NCBI GenBank assembly: GCA_017405785.1
Contig: JAFQZR010000006.1
Location: forward strand, 20,654-84,653
DNA: 64,000 bases
Reading direction: 5' to 3'
Source: Erysipelotrichaceae bacterium
GTDB lineage: Bacteria; Bacillota_I; Bacilli_A; Erysipelotrichales; Erysipelotrichaceae
The notes under the pieces were generated by a model. That model had not been told where the DNA came from and made no database searches. It saw nothing but the letters and a program-made list of their open reading frames with translations. Below, one piece after another: positions 56,374-64,000 of this stretch (position 1 is its first letter; every line of letters begins with the position of its first letter). The translations under genes were made by a program, and so were the position numbers.

Positions 56374-57732
56374 TTATCTGATAAGAGTGCTTTCAATTTC
56401 TCTTACTGCTCTCTTATATTCCTCACTTGTCTTAACCATTTTTTCTATCTTTTCACAGGCAGAAAGTACGGTTGTATGATCTCTTCCGCCAAATTCTTCA
56501 CCTATCTTTAAATAAGATACATCAAGATGCTTACGGCAGAGATACATGGCTATATGTCTTGGTGTAGCTACTTTCTGAGTTCTGGCTTTTCCAGTAAGAA
56601 GATTCTTATCTAATCCATAATATTCAACAACAGCGTTAATAATATCCTTTACTCTTAATTCATTCTTATTAGGTACATTAATAAGATCATTCTTAAATGC
56701 TTCCATTGCCAGATCCAGATTTATTGATGTGGAATTGGAAAAGTTAATTGAATAGAATAACAATCTGTTAAGAGATCCTTCCAGTTTTCTGACATCACTG
56801 GAGAAATTAGTAGCTAAGAAGGATATTACTTCTGAATCAATGGAGTTTTCTTCCATTCCCAGAGACTTGATTTTCATTTCCAGGATCCTGTAAGCTGTCT
56901 CAAATTCCGGTGTGGTAACAGTTACGGATAAACCCTGAGAAAAACGGGAAACAAGTCTGGCTTCAACATCCTTTATCATTACCGGTGGACGGTCTGATGC
57001 CAGAATAATCTGTTTTCCGTTATTATAAAGCTCATTGAAAACATCAAAGAAGATTTCCTTTGATTTTTCCTTTCCTGCTAATGTCTGAATATCATCCACA
57101 ATGAAAATATCCAGTGAATTCAACTGATTCTTGTAATTGTCTATCGTTTTGTTTTTAATGGCCTTACCGACATTATTAACATAGTCCATGCAGGAAATAT
57201 AAAGAATCTTCCTTTCAGGGAACTTGTTTTTTATATAATTGCCGATGGCACATAATAAGTGTGTTTTTCCTAAACCTGAATCACCGTAGATGAATAAAGG
57301 ATTATAGGTTTTTCTGCCTGGATTCATGGCTACAGCAAGTGAAGCCATATATGATTCCTTGTTAGATGGACCGACAACAAAGTTTTCAAAAAGATACTGA
57401 GGCATTACATTATCGTCAAGAGGCTTTGTAAAAGCATTGTCGACGCTCAGCTTGCGGTAAGAATCTTCAAGAACGATTCTGCACCTGATATCTTTATTTA
57501 AGACTTGTTTTAATGCATTGTTTATGATGTTTAGATTTTCATTATCATTAAGAACATGGTAATGAACTTGATATTTTACCAAAACAGTCGCTTCGTTTTC
57601 CGTTAGTTCAACTAATTCAGTATCATTATAGAATTCCATGTAGACAACGTCATTTCCTTCACCCGCAGTACTATCCAGGGTAGAACGGATCACTTCTTTG
57701 ACCTTGTTCCAAATAAAACTATATGAATACAT
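56374..57732 (-). CDS. dnaA: Chromosomal replication initiator DnaA
   Basis: 452 residues. Domain I at 1-80, short linker, then AAA+ with Walker A G-D-S-G-L-G-K-T at 150-157, Walker B I-V-D-D at 211-214, and the helix-turn-helix signature G-G-R-D-H-T-T-V-L-S near 410-420. It opens oriC, and its own gene lies against the origin. The - strand orientation here sets the left replichore. Confidence 0.97.
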   Translation of the reverse strand: MYSYSFIWNKVKEVIRSTLDSTAGEGNDVVYMEFYNDTELVELTENEATVLVKYQVHYHVLNDNENLNIINNALKQVLNKDIRCRIVLEDSYRKLSVDNAFTKPLDDNVMPQYLFENFVVGPSNKESYMASLAVAMNPGRKTYNPLFIYGDSGLGKTHLLCAIGNYIKNKFPERKILYISCMDYVNNVGKAIKNKTIDNYKNQLNSLDIFIVDDIQTLAGKEKSKEIFFDVFNELYNNGKQIILASDRPPVMIKDVEARLVSRFSQGLSVTVTTPEFETAYRILEMKIKSLGMEENSIDSEVISFLATNFSSDVRKLEGSLNRLLFYSINFSNSTSINLDLAMEAFKNDLINVPNKNELRVKDIINAVVEYYGLDKNLLTGKARTQKVATPRHIAMYLCRKHLDVSYLKIGEEFGGRDHTTVLSACEKIEKMVKTSEEYKRAVREIESTLIR

Positions 57733-57760
57733 AATTTATCAACCCTCAACGTGCATATAT

Positions 57761-57789
57761 ATAATAACGTGAAAAAAAATAGCAGTAAA
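57761..57789 (-). promoter_or_regulatory. Candidate dnaA promoter
   Basis: TTTACT (57784-57789), 17 bases, TATTAT (57761-57766) on the - strand. It lies 29 bases from the dnaA start and next to the first DnaA box. Confidence 0.65.
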
Positions 57790-58110
57790 TGGCCAAAAAT
57801 TTTATCCACAATTATTGGATGATAAAATAATCGCGTATTATATAGGTGTTTTTGAGTTTTCCACCGTTTTCCACAACTTTATTTAGGGGAAAACAATGTG
57901 GATAAAAGGGGTGGAAAAAAGTATTGGTGGATAAAGTTGATAACTTTGTATAAAAATCAAGTATTCAACCTGAGAAAGACTATCAAAAAACAAAGGAAAT
58001 AAAGGCTTTTTTGAAGTTTATCCACATAATTAACACATGTTGATAACCCGGTTATCCACCTGTGGAAATTGTACAGCTGGAAGAAGGTATGCTACAATGA
58101 TATCCACATA
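57790..58110. other. Replication origin (oriC) with DnaA boxes
   Basis: Between divergent dnaA and the + strand gene at 58177. Perfect or near-perfect DnaA boxes: TTATCCACA at 57802 and 58018, TGTGGATAA (reverse) at 57897, GGTGGATAA at 57926, TTATCCACC at 58052, plus looser TTTTCCACA at 57867 and ATATCCACA at 58100. An AT-rich stretch (57940-58020) between box groups is a candidate unwinding element. The second cluster in the dnaA-dnaN gap makes a bipartite origin like that of Bacillus. Confidence 0.9.
58069..58098 (+). promoter_or_regulatory. Candidate promoter 1 for the wall-hydrolase operon
   Basis: TTGTAC (58069-58074), 18 bases, TACAAT (58093-58098). It overlaps the last DnaA boxes of oriC. 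Confidence 0.5.
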
Positions 58111-58116
58111 TGGATT

Positions 58117-58144
58117 TTGTTTTTTATATATAAAGTAATATAAT
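58117..58144 (+). promoter_or_regulatory. Candidate promoter 2 for the wall-hydrolase operon
   Basis: TTGTTT (58117-58122), 16 bases, TATAAT (58139-58144), 32 bases before the start codon. Confidence 0.5.
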
Positions 58145-58176
58145 TATGGTGGAAAAATACCCGGGAGACCTTAACA

Positions 58177-59994
58177 TTGACAAAACGACTTAAAACGCTG
58201 CTGGCAGCGGTGCTGTCAGTATTAATTATAACTCTTAACTGCGTAACGGTTTCAGCAGATACCATAGAAGCTGAAGAGGGTTTTGTTATTGGCGAAGGAA
58301 TCAGGGTAAGACTTGGTCCGGGAGTAAATTACGAACACCTCAGCATAAACGGTGTGTATCAGTATTATGAGGACGGAGAAGTTCTTACCATATTGGGAAG
58401 CAGTGTTAACAGTTCCGGAGAACTGTGGTATAACGTCAAGCTGAACAGGGACAAGGAATACATTACCTGGGTAAGAGATGAATACTTCCAGCTGATAGTA
58501 AATAAGGAAAGAGATCCGGAGTTTGAAGCTTATCTTAATGAACAGGGATTTCCTGAGAGTTATAAGCCGGCAATAAGAAGACTGCATAATCTCTATCCGC
58601 AGTGGTCCTTCGTAGCATACAGGACCAATCTGGACTGGAATGAAGCTGTTGCCAAGGAATCAAGACTGGGAGTAAGCCTTATTGACGGTAATGACACTTC
58701 TCTCAGAAGCAAGCGGGAAGGAGCTTATAATCCAAGTACAGGACAGTATATACCTTGGGATGGCAATAACTGGTACTGTGCCAACAGTGAAACAGTCGCC
58801 TACTTCATGGATCCACGTAATTTCCTCAATAAGATGAATATCTTCATGTTCCTCAATCTGGGATACAAGGAAGAGGAAACAGCTGCAGTCATTCAGAAGA
58901 CATTGGACGGAACCTTTATGCAGGGAAACGCTCCGATCGATAACAGACCGTATGCGGACATTTTCTATGAAGCCGGACAGAACAACAGAATAAGTGGATT
59001 ATATCTGGCAGTACTGGCCAGGCTTGAACAGGGCACTAACGGATCTGCGGCTACCAGCGGTAATTCTTTCACATATAACGAAAGAACCTATTCAGGATTA
59101 TATAACTACTTTAATATAGGTGCGGTAAGCGATGCCGAAAACTGGAAACTCGGTCTGATTTACGCCAACGGAGGTGTAAACGGTACGGAGACTACGTATG
59201 GCAGACCGTGGAATTCACCTTCCAGAGCCATCAACGGCGGTGCCGAATGGATTGCCGACGGTTACATCTGTGACGGACAGGATACGATGTATCTGATGAG
59301 ATTTAACGTTACCCCGGTGGGAACATACGGACATCAGTACATGACCAATATCAGAGGAGTATACATCAAAAGCGAGTCAATGTTCTTTACTTACTATGAT
59401 ACCGGCAACCTGGAACAGAACCTGACGTTCTCCATACCGGTATATGAAAACATGCCTGAATATACAGTTCTGCCGGGGCACAATCCTCCGCAGGTCATTC
59501 CTGATAATCCGGTAGTGAATCCTGTTCTGGAAGAAATAAACGATCCGGCGGCAGCGACAGTAACAGGTGACATAGTATCAGATCTGGATCTTCTGGAAAA
59601 GGAAGGTGTACTGACCGGTTTTGCTCTGGACACATTCTGCGGAAAACTGCAGGAATCAGCTGTTAACGGTGTTACGGTTACTGTTAAAAACAGTTCAGGA
59701 GAAGTCTTAGGTAATGATGTCAGACTGGCAACCGGTTATACCGTTGAAGTCTATGACGGAACGGAGATAAAAACATATACCGTTGTCATTAAAGGAGATG
59801 TTACCGGTGACGGAAAGATTGACGTATCTGACCTTGTCGCAGTAAAACTGGCATTAACCGGTGAAACTCCTCTTGAAGGACCTTATCTTAAGGCAGCTTT
59901 GAGCAGTTATGAAAAAGAAGTAAGCGTAATGTCTTATGTGAGAATAAAGAGACACATTCTGGGAATAAAGGAAATATCCCAGCAGGAGCATTAA
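58177..59994 (+). CDS. Secreted SH3/glucosaminidase wall hydrolase with C-terminal dockerin
   Basis: The TTG start is supported by GGGAG nine bases upstream; the ATG at 58145 is in another frame. 605 residues: signal peptide (about 1-27, V-S-A/D), SH3-like region 33-108 (G-I-R-V-R-L-G-P-G), a glucosaminidase-like catalytic region about 125-410 (F-M-D-P-R-N-F-L-N, L-A-R-L-E-Q-G, Y-N-Y-F-N-I-G-A, Y-G-R-P-W-N-S-P), a linker, a small beta module, and a type-I dockerin from 539: loop D-V-T-G-D-G-K-I-D-V-S-D (541-552) is canonical, the second loop (S-S-Y-E-K-E-V-S-V) is degenerate. It probably cleaves peptidoglycan glycan. Next gene: cohesin-like partner. Confidence 0.88.
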   Translation: MTKRLKTLLAAVLSVLIITLNCVTVSADTIEAEEGFVIGEGIRVRLGPGVNYEHLSINGVYQYYEDGEVLTILGSSVNSSGELWYNVKLNRDKEYITWVRDEYFQLIVNKERDPEFEAYLNEQGFPESYKPAIRRLHNLYPQWSFVAYRTNLDWNEAVAKESRLGVSLIDGNDTSLRSKREGAYNPSTGQYIPWDGNNWYCANSETVAYFMDPRNFLNKMNIFMFLNLGYKEEETAAVIQKTLDGTFMQGNAPIDNRPYADIFYEAGQNNRISGLYLAVLARLEQGTNGSAATSGNSFTYNERTYSGLYNYFNIGAVSDAENWKLGLIYANGGVNGTETTYGRPWNSPSRAINGGAEWIADGYICDGQDTMYLMRFNVTPVGTYGHQYMTNIRGVYIKSESMFFTYYDTGNLEQNLTFSIPVYENMPEYTVLPGHNPPQVIPDNPVVNPVLEEINDPAAATVTGDIVSDLDLLEKEGVLTGFALDTFCGKLQESAVNGVTVTVKNSSGEVLGNDVRLATGYTVEVYDGTEIKTYTVVIKGDVTGDGKIDVSDLVAVKLALTGETPLEGPYLKAALSSYEKEVSVMSYVRIKRHILGIKEISQQEH

Positions 59995-59995
59995 T

Positions 59996-61303
59996 ATGAA
60001 GAAAGTAATGAAGATAATACTGGCAGCAGTAATAATATTCATGAATATATGTTTATCAGCTGAAAGAGTACAGGCTGCCGGCGGAACGATAAGAATGACG
60101 TCTTCTGATTCAGAAGTTGAAGTCGGAAGTATTTTTACCGTGACCATAGAAATAGCCTGTGAAGGAGGAAGCGCAGCGGAAATGGCGCTTTCCTACAGCA
60201 GTGAATATCTTGAACTGGTTGAATATCCGCAAGAGGATTTCAACAAGCTCAACGGAAGGCTTCTGGTTGATGCCGCGCAAAGTGATAAGACAACAATTAA
60301 CTTTGTGTTTAAGACCTTGAAGACAGGATATACAACCGTTTCTCTGGCGGTCATCAAGTTTGTCAGCATGTCAGGTTCGGACATCTACGGTTACGGCAAC
60401 TCTCTGACCACATCAGTAAACATTGTGGAAAAGAAGGAAACCCGTCCGGAAGACATGTCAGCTGATTCAACCATTAAGGAGATGATCCTGACAAACGGTA
60501 ATTTAGAGCCTTCTTTCTCACCGACAGTCACTGATTATAAGGTATATCTGCCGGCAGGCAGCGAAAAACTTGACATAATTTGTTATGCAAATGACGAAAA
60601 GGCTATGATCGACGATTTCGATACAGCACTTTCTCCTGGCTGGAACGAAATAAGGGTTACCTGCATAGCGGAAAACTCAACAAGTACAACATATGTAATT
60701 AATGTATATGTTGATGAGGAACCGACGGTATTCTACCAGCTCAACGGAGAGAAGCTTGGCGTTGTCAAGAATCTGGATAAGATCAGTTATGACAGATTCA
60801 AGAAGAAGGAAACAAACGTCAACAACGAAACCATAACGGTATTCACGGGCGAGTATTTCAAACTTCTGTATCTGGTAAACGAAAAAGGAGAAAAAGACTT
60901 TTATCTCTATGATAAAACCGCCAACAAGGTAATCGAAGTATTCAGGCCTCTGGTATCAGAAGGTAAATATTATCTGCCGGAAGACGCTGATTACAGTAAA
61001 TATTCCTACATGGACGATGATTTCAACCGTGAAAAGGTCGAAACAGCAGTAAAAACCGTGGATGGCTGGGGTTTTAAGGATGAAAAACAGAAGGATTTCA
61101 AGGTCATCTATCTTACTGACGAAAAAGGAGAAGGTCAGCTGTACCGTCTGGATACCACGGAAAACACGATTCAGAGATATGTTTCTCCGAATAAGCCGGG
61201 CAATAAGACCGAAATACCTGTAGTTGTATACATAGGCGCAGGTGTTGCAGCCCTGGCCCTTGTGGTACGGGCATTGGCCTTGATCAACCGCAAAAGAGAT
61301 TAA
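59996..61303 (+). CDS. Membrane-anchored cohesin-like protein with cadherin-like sandwich domain
   Basis: 435 residues. Signal peptide (about 1-28), a cohesin-like beta sandwich at about 30-145 (S-E-V-E-V-G-S-I-F-T-V-T-I-E-I, M-A-L-S-Y-S-S-E-Y-L-E-L, F-V-F-K-T-L-K-T-G), a cadherin-like beta sandwich at 155-240 (I-K-E-M-I-L-T-N-G, F-S-P-T-V-T-D-Y-K-V-Y-L-P), a novel region of about 160 residues, then a membrane segment at about 408-428 and a basic tail. It starts one base after the hydrolase stop (AGGAG seven bases before the ATG), so both are made together. It is likely the receptor for the dockerin next door. Confidence 0.85.
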   Translation: MKKVMKIILAAVIIFMNICLSAERVQAAGGTIRMTSSDSEVEVGSIFTVTIEIACEGGSAAEMALSYSSEYLELVEYPQEDFNKLNGRLLVDAAQSDKTTINFVFKTLKTGYTTVSLAVIKFVSMSGSDIYGYGNSLTTSVNIVEKKETRPEDMSADSTIKEMILTNGNLEPSFSPTVTDYKVYLPAGSEKLDIICYANDEKAMIDDFDTALSPGWNEIRVTCIAENSTSTTYVINVYVDEEPTVFYQLNGEKLGVVKNLDKISYDRFKKKETNVNNETITVFTGEYFKLLYLVNEKGEKDFYLYDKTANKVIEVFRPLVSEGKYYLPEDADYSKYSYMDDDFNREKVETAVKTVDGWGFKDEKQKDFKVIYLTDEKGEGQLYRLDTTENTIQRYVSPNKPGNKTEIPVVVYIGAGVAALALVVRALALINRKRD

Positions 61304-61324
61304 TTCAAAGTAATTTCAACACTT

Positions 61325-61339
61325 GAACATATAATGTTC
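61325..61339. promoter_or_regulatory. Perfect dyad overlapping a TATAAT upstream of htrA
   Basis: GAACAT-ATA-ATGTTC, six-base arms with a three-base centre. TATAAT lies inside it at 61330-61335, so an operator over a promoter is plausible, but the matching -35 is poor. Confidence 0.4.
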
Positions 61340-61390
61340 ACAATTGAGGCATAGATTAAAACTATCAAAAACTGGAAGGAGGTTTTTTAC

Positions 61391-62977
61391 ATGACAGAAA
61401 AAGAATTTAATAACAGCAGTGAAGAAACTGTACTTGATGAAAAACCGTCTGAAGAAATTAAAGAAGAAACAGCGGCGATCGAAGAACCTGAAACGGTCAC
61501 AGAGATTAAGGAAGAAATAACAGAAACAGCTGAAGAAGTACAGCAGGTAATCGAGGAAACAGCGCAGGAAATCCCTGCGGCAGCAGAAGAGGCTGTCAAT
61601 CAGGCTGAAGAAGCAGTACAGGCAGCAGAAGATCAGATCATTGAACATGTTGAAGAAAAGCCTGAAGAAATCATCGTAGACAAAGTTGAAGAGACAGCAT
61701 CTCAGCGGCCTCAGCCGGAACCAAAACTTGAAAAGGTACCTGAAGAAACAAAGCCTTATGCTCCGACAGTAACGCTGGACAATACCCCTAGGGAAGACAT
61801 TGCGTTACAGAGAGAACTCAAGAAGATGAGAGACAGTTACCGGCAGCAGCAGGTAGCCGAATCGCAGAAGGTACGGAAGAATAATTCGCTGAATAACTTC
61901 TTCCTGGTACTGCTGGCTCTGCTGACAGTCCTGTTAAGTGTAGGAGGCAGTTATCTGGTCACTACTCTGGCAAACAAGAAAAACACAGATGTCGAACCGG
62001 TTGTTGTATATGAGGGAGTTCAGACTCAGACAGTTACCCTGACCAGTAATGACCTTTCACCTGTAGTATCCAATATCGAAAACGCAGTCGTGGAAGTCTA
62101 TACGGAAATGGTCAAGTACGGCGGATTCTATGGCGAATATATTACCGGCGGTGCCGGAAGCGGTGTCATTTATACCACAGACGGTTACATTGTCACTAAT
62201 AACCACGTCATTGAGGACGCCAGAAGCATCAATGTCAAGCTGCATGACGGAACAGAATACACAGCCGAGCTGATTGCAACCGATGAGGAAAGCGACCTGG
62301 CAGTTATAAAGATCAACGCAACAGGTCTGCAGCCGGCAGTAATCGGTGATTCCGAAAAACTGAAAGTCGGTGAAACCGTGATCGCTATCGGTAACCCGTT
62401 AGGTACTCTGGGCGGTACGGTTACTACCGGTATCGTAAGTGCCCTGAGCCGTGAAATTACGGTTGAAGGCCAGAAAATGACCTTATTACAGACCGATACA
62501 GCCATCAGCCCGGGCAACTCCGGAGGAGGACTGTTCAATACCGCAGGTGAACTGATTGCGATTGTTAACGCTAAGAGCGCTGATGCAGACGCCGAAGGAA
62601 TAGGATTTGCGATTCCGTCAAACGTCGTTAAAGGTGTTGTGCAGGATCTTGTCACTCACGGATATGTTACCGGCAGACCAAGCATCGGCATCAAGTGCGT
62701 CAGCATTGAAAGCCAGAGATATATGATGTATTACAACGTCAGTTCTTATGGTGTCTATGTCAGTGAAGTTATCAGCCAGCAGGCCATTGATGCAGGATTA
62801 CAGCCTGAGGACCTGATCGTTGAAATAGAAGGACAGGAAGTTACCTCAACCACCAAGATGAAAGACATTCTTTACGGTTATAAAGCCGGAGATGTCGTCA
62901 ATGTTACGGTATTAAGAAGCAGACAGAAGGTCACCCTGAGCATACCTCTGATTGAGAAAAACGCTATTAGTAACTAA
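61391..62977 (+). CDS. htrA: HtrA/DegP-type serine protease with long acidic cytoplasmic N-terminus
   Basis: 528 residues. About 1-165 is a hydrophilic glutamate-rich region (E-E-T-A, Q-A-E-E-A-V-Q-A-A-E), then a membrane segment at about 168-192, and the trypsin-like domain outside: His272 in T-N-N-H-V-I, Asp302 in E-S-D-L-A-V-I, Ser377 in P-G-N-S-G-G-G. A PDZ domain follows at about 430-520. It degrades misfolded exported proteins. GGAGG lies before the ATG. The acidic tail is much longer than the usual ~60-residue leader of Firmicute HtrA proteins. Confidence 0.93.
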   Translation: MTEKEFNNSSEETVLDEKPSEEIKEETAAIEEPETVTEIKEEITETAEEVQQVIEETAQEIPAAAEEAVNQAEEAVQAAEDQIIEHVEEKPEEIIVDKVEETASQRPQPEPKLEKVPEETKPYAPTVTLDNTPREDIALQRELKKMRDSYRQQQVAESQKVRKNNSLNNFFLVLLALLTVLLSVGGSYLVTTLANKKNTDVEPVVVYEGVQTQTVTLTSNDLSPVVSNIENAVVEVYTEMVKYGGFYGEYITGGAGSGVIYTTDGYIVTNNHVIEDARSINVKLHDGTEYTAELIATDEESDLAVIKINATGLQPAVIGDSEKLKVGETVIAIGNPLGTLGGTVTTGIVSALSREITVEGQKMTLLQTDTAISPGNSGGGLFNTAGELIAIVNAKSADADAEGIGFAIPSNVVKGVVQDLVTHGYVTGRPSIGIKCVSIESQRYMMYYNVSSYGVYVSEVISQQAIDAGLQPEDLIVEIEGQEVTSTTKMKDILYGYKAGDVVNVTVLRSRQKVTLSIPLIEKNAISN

Positions 62978-63001
62978 AGACGGTAATAAGCCGTCTTTTT
63001 T
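62976..63001 (+). terminator. Intrinsic terminator after htrA
   Basis: AAAGACGG/CCGTCTTT stem with a seven-base loop, followed by T. It overlaps the stop codon of htrA. Confidence 0.85.
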
Positions 63002-63056
63002 GACGGACAGAACAAAATACTGTATGTTGATATAGTAAACAGAGCGGAGCTTATCT

Positions 63057-63833
63057 ATGCAGTTATTTAATTACCACACCCATACTTCCAGATGCGGACA
63101 CGCCTGGGGAACAGATGAAGAATATGTTGAAGCCGCCATCAAGGTCGGCTATAAGGTGCTGGGTTTTTCCGACCACGCACCGTATAAAACGCTCTCTTTA
63201 GACTGGGCCAGAATGGACTGGGATAAACTGGAAGACTATCTGGAAAGCGTAAAATCCCTGAAAAAAGCTTATGAAGGCAAGATAGACATTCATCTGGGTT
63301 TGGAAACAGAGTATTATCCGCAGTTTCTTGACGAAAAGAAGGAACTGGCAGAAAAGGTTGAATACATGATTCTCGGCCAGCATTTCGCTGATCCGGCAGG
63401 AAACGGCAGTTATTTCGGTCATAACAGTGATGATGAGATCCTTGAATATGCCGAAATGGTATGTAAAGGACTGGATACCGGTTTGTTCATGTATCTGGCC
63501 CATCCTGACGTTTTCATGAACAGACAGGGATTGTTCACGCCGGCCTGTGAAAGAGCCGCCAGGATGATTGCTGAAAAGGCGGTACAGACCAATACACCGG
63601 TGGAAATCAACATCCACGGTGTTACCAGAGGCAAAAAACCGTTCCCGACAGGGGAACAGTACTTTTATCCGCACCGTGACTTCTGGAAGATCATGGCTGA
63701 ATATCCGGTCAGATGCCTGTATGGTATCGATGCTCATCGTCCGGAACAGATTCTGAGGGTAGAAGACGTAGTAGCCGGCGAAAAAGAAATGGCCGGTCTG
63801 GGACTGAATTTCATTAAGGAACCGTTATTATAG
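63057..63833 (+). CDS. PHP-domain histidinol-phosphatase-like enzyme
   Basis: 258 residues. The PHP metal motifs H-T-H at 7-9, S-D-H near 38-40, E near 83 (L-G-L-E-T-E-Y), H near 107 (G-Q-H-F), H near 146 (A-H-P-D) and G-I-D-A-H near 226-230 are all present. Members hydrolyse phosphate monoesters, histidinol phosphate among them. No his genes lie nearby, so the substrate may differ. CGGAG precedes the ATG by seven bases. Confidence 0.88.
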   Translation: MQLFNYHTHTSRCGHAWGTDEEYVEAAIKVGYKVLGFSDHAPYKTLSLDWARMDWDKLEDYLESVKSLKKAYEGKIDIHLGLETEYYPQFLDEKKELAEKVEYMILGQHFADPAGNGSYFGHNSDDEILEYAEMVCKGLDTGLFMYLAHPDVFMNRQGLFTPACERAARMIAEKAVQTNTPVEINIHGVTRGKKPFPTGEQYFYPHRDFWKIMAEYPVRCLYGIDAHRPEQILRVEDVVAGEKEMAGLGLNFIKEPLL

Positions 63834-63854
63834 AGAAAAAGAAAAAGCCGTTTG

Positions 63855-64000
63855 TGATATGAACTAGTAAGATAAAAGTAGACATGGAAAAAGTCAAAGG
63901 GCTTAATCCAAAGTCTACTTTTTCTTATGATGAAATAAAGGAGGAACAAATATGGCGATAGGAAGACCCAAAGGCGTAAAGAACAGAGAGTACAGTATTG
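63855..64000 (+). mobile_element. Left end of an IS3-type insertion sequence (cut by window)
   Basis: The end starts TGATATGAAC and includes AAAAGTAGACA at 63874, a pattern typical of IS3-family terminal repeats (TG... and AAAGTAGAC). A stem (AAAAGTAGAC 63874-63883 with GTCTACTTTT 63913-63922) lies before the first gene and could stop read-through transcription. The right end lies beyond the window, so the element's completeness is unknown. Confidence 0.65.
63952..64000 (+). CDS. Probable IS3-type transposase helix-turn-helix protein (partial)
   Basis: The first 16 codons read M-A-I-G-R-P-K-G-V-K-N-R-E-Y-S-I. The G-R-P-K-G-x-K-N-R-x-Y-S start is characteristic of orfA helix-turn-helix proteins of IS3/IS150-like elements. 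GGAGG lies just upstream. The rest is beyond the window edge. Confidence 0.6.
   Translation, partial: MAIGRPKGVKNREYSI

Noticed and set aside
62185..62655. Long open frame opposite the htrA catalytic domain, and similar frames opposite other genes (for example 25565-26107 and 63198-63737).
   Set aside because: They are shadows of codon bias in well-supported genes; they have no ribosome site and no family character.

Overview
The window looks like a low-to-mid GC Gram-positive chromosome (Firmicutes), and gene order and content fit the Erysipelotrichia best. This is inferred from the dnaA-dnaN-yaaA-recF-gyrB-gyrA-serS block, the SRP RNA-tadA-dnaX-ebfC-recR block, Shine-Dalgarno leaders, LCP/CWB2 wall proteins and MurT/GatD homologues. 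No species is claimed. The replication origin lies at about 57.8-58.1 kb, between dnaA (- strand) and a cell-wall hydrolase (+ strand). Almost every gene to its left is on the - strand and every gene to its right on the + strand, as expected for leading-strand bias on both replichores.

Layout. (1) 1-6 kb is accessory: a truncated TIR/beta-propeller membrane protein, a divergent CorA-like-looking membrane protein, and small unknown or secreted proteins, one with a FIVAR-like module. (2) 6-33 kb is one long - strand surface-polysaccharide locus. It makes dTDP-L-rhamnose (rfbA, C, B, D), UDP-L-FucNAc (capE, F, G) and UDP-glucuronate (ugd). It carries several glycosyltransferases, a Stealth sugar-phosphate transferase, two flippases, a glycosyltransferase-polymerase fusion, an LCP wall-attachment enzyme, a leucine-rich-repeat CWB2 wall protein, and a MurT/GatD-like pair that has lost its glutaminase residues. 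No priming sugar-phosphate transferase is present. (3) 33-38 kb has mutS, a PTS-permease-like protein with ruined catalytic motifs, and nadK. (4) 38-43.5 kb has a + strand CYTH-MBL-NUDIX operon, a dipeptidase, lrgAB and a GPH-type sugar symporter. (5) 43.5-57.7 kb is the replication/repair core.

The 356-base gap between tadA and serS is dense. It holds the SRP RNA with its promoter, a divergent consensus promoter driving an unclassified ~115-nt small RNA with a terminator, and the serS terminator sandwiched between two parS sites.

(6) 58-64 kb on the + strand has a dockerin-bearing wall hydrolase immediately followed by a membrane-anchored cohesin-like protein, then an HtrA protease with a long acidic cytoplasmic tail, a PHP phosphatase, and the left end of an IS3-type element cut off by the window edge.

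Strongest candidates for something new: the inactive MurT/GatD pair in the polysaccharide locus, the small RNA beside parS, the pseudo-PTS permease, and the cohesin/dockerin two-gene unit. Functions rest on motif recognition by eye; no database search was run.
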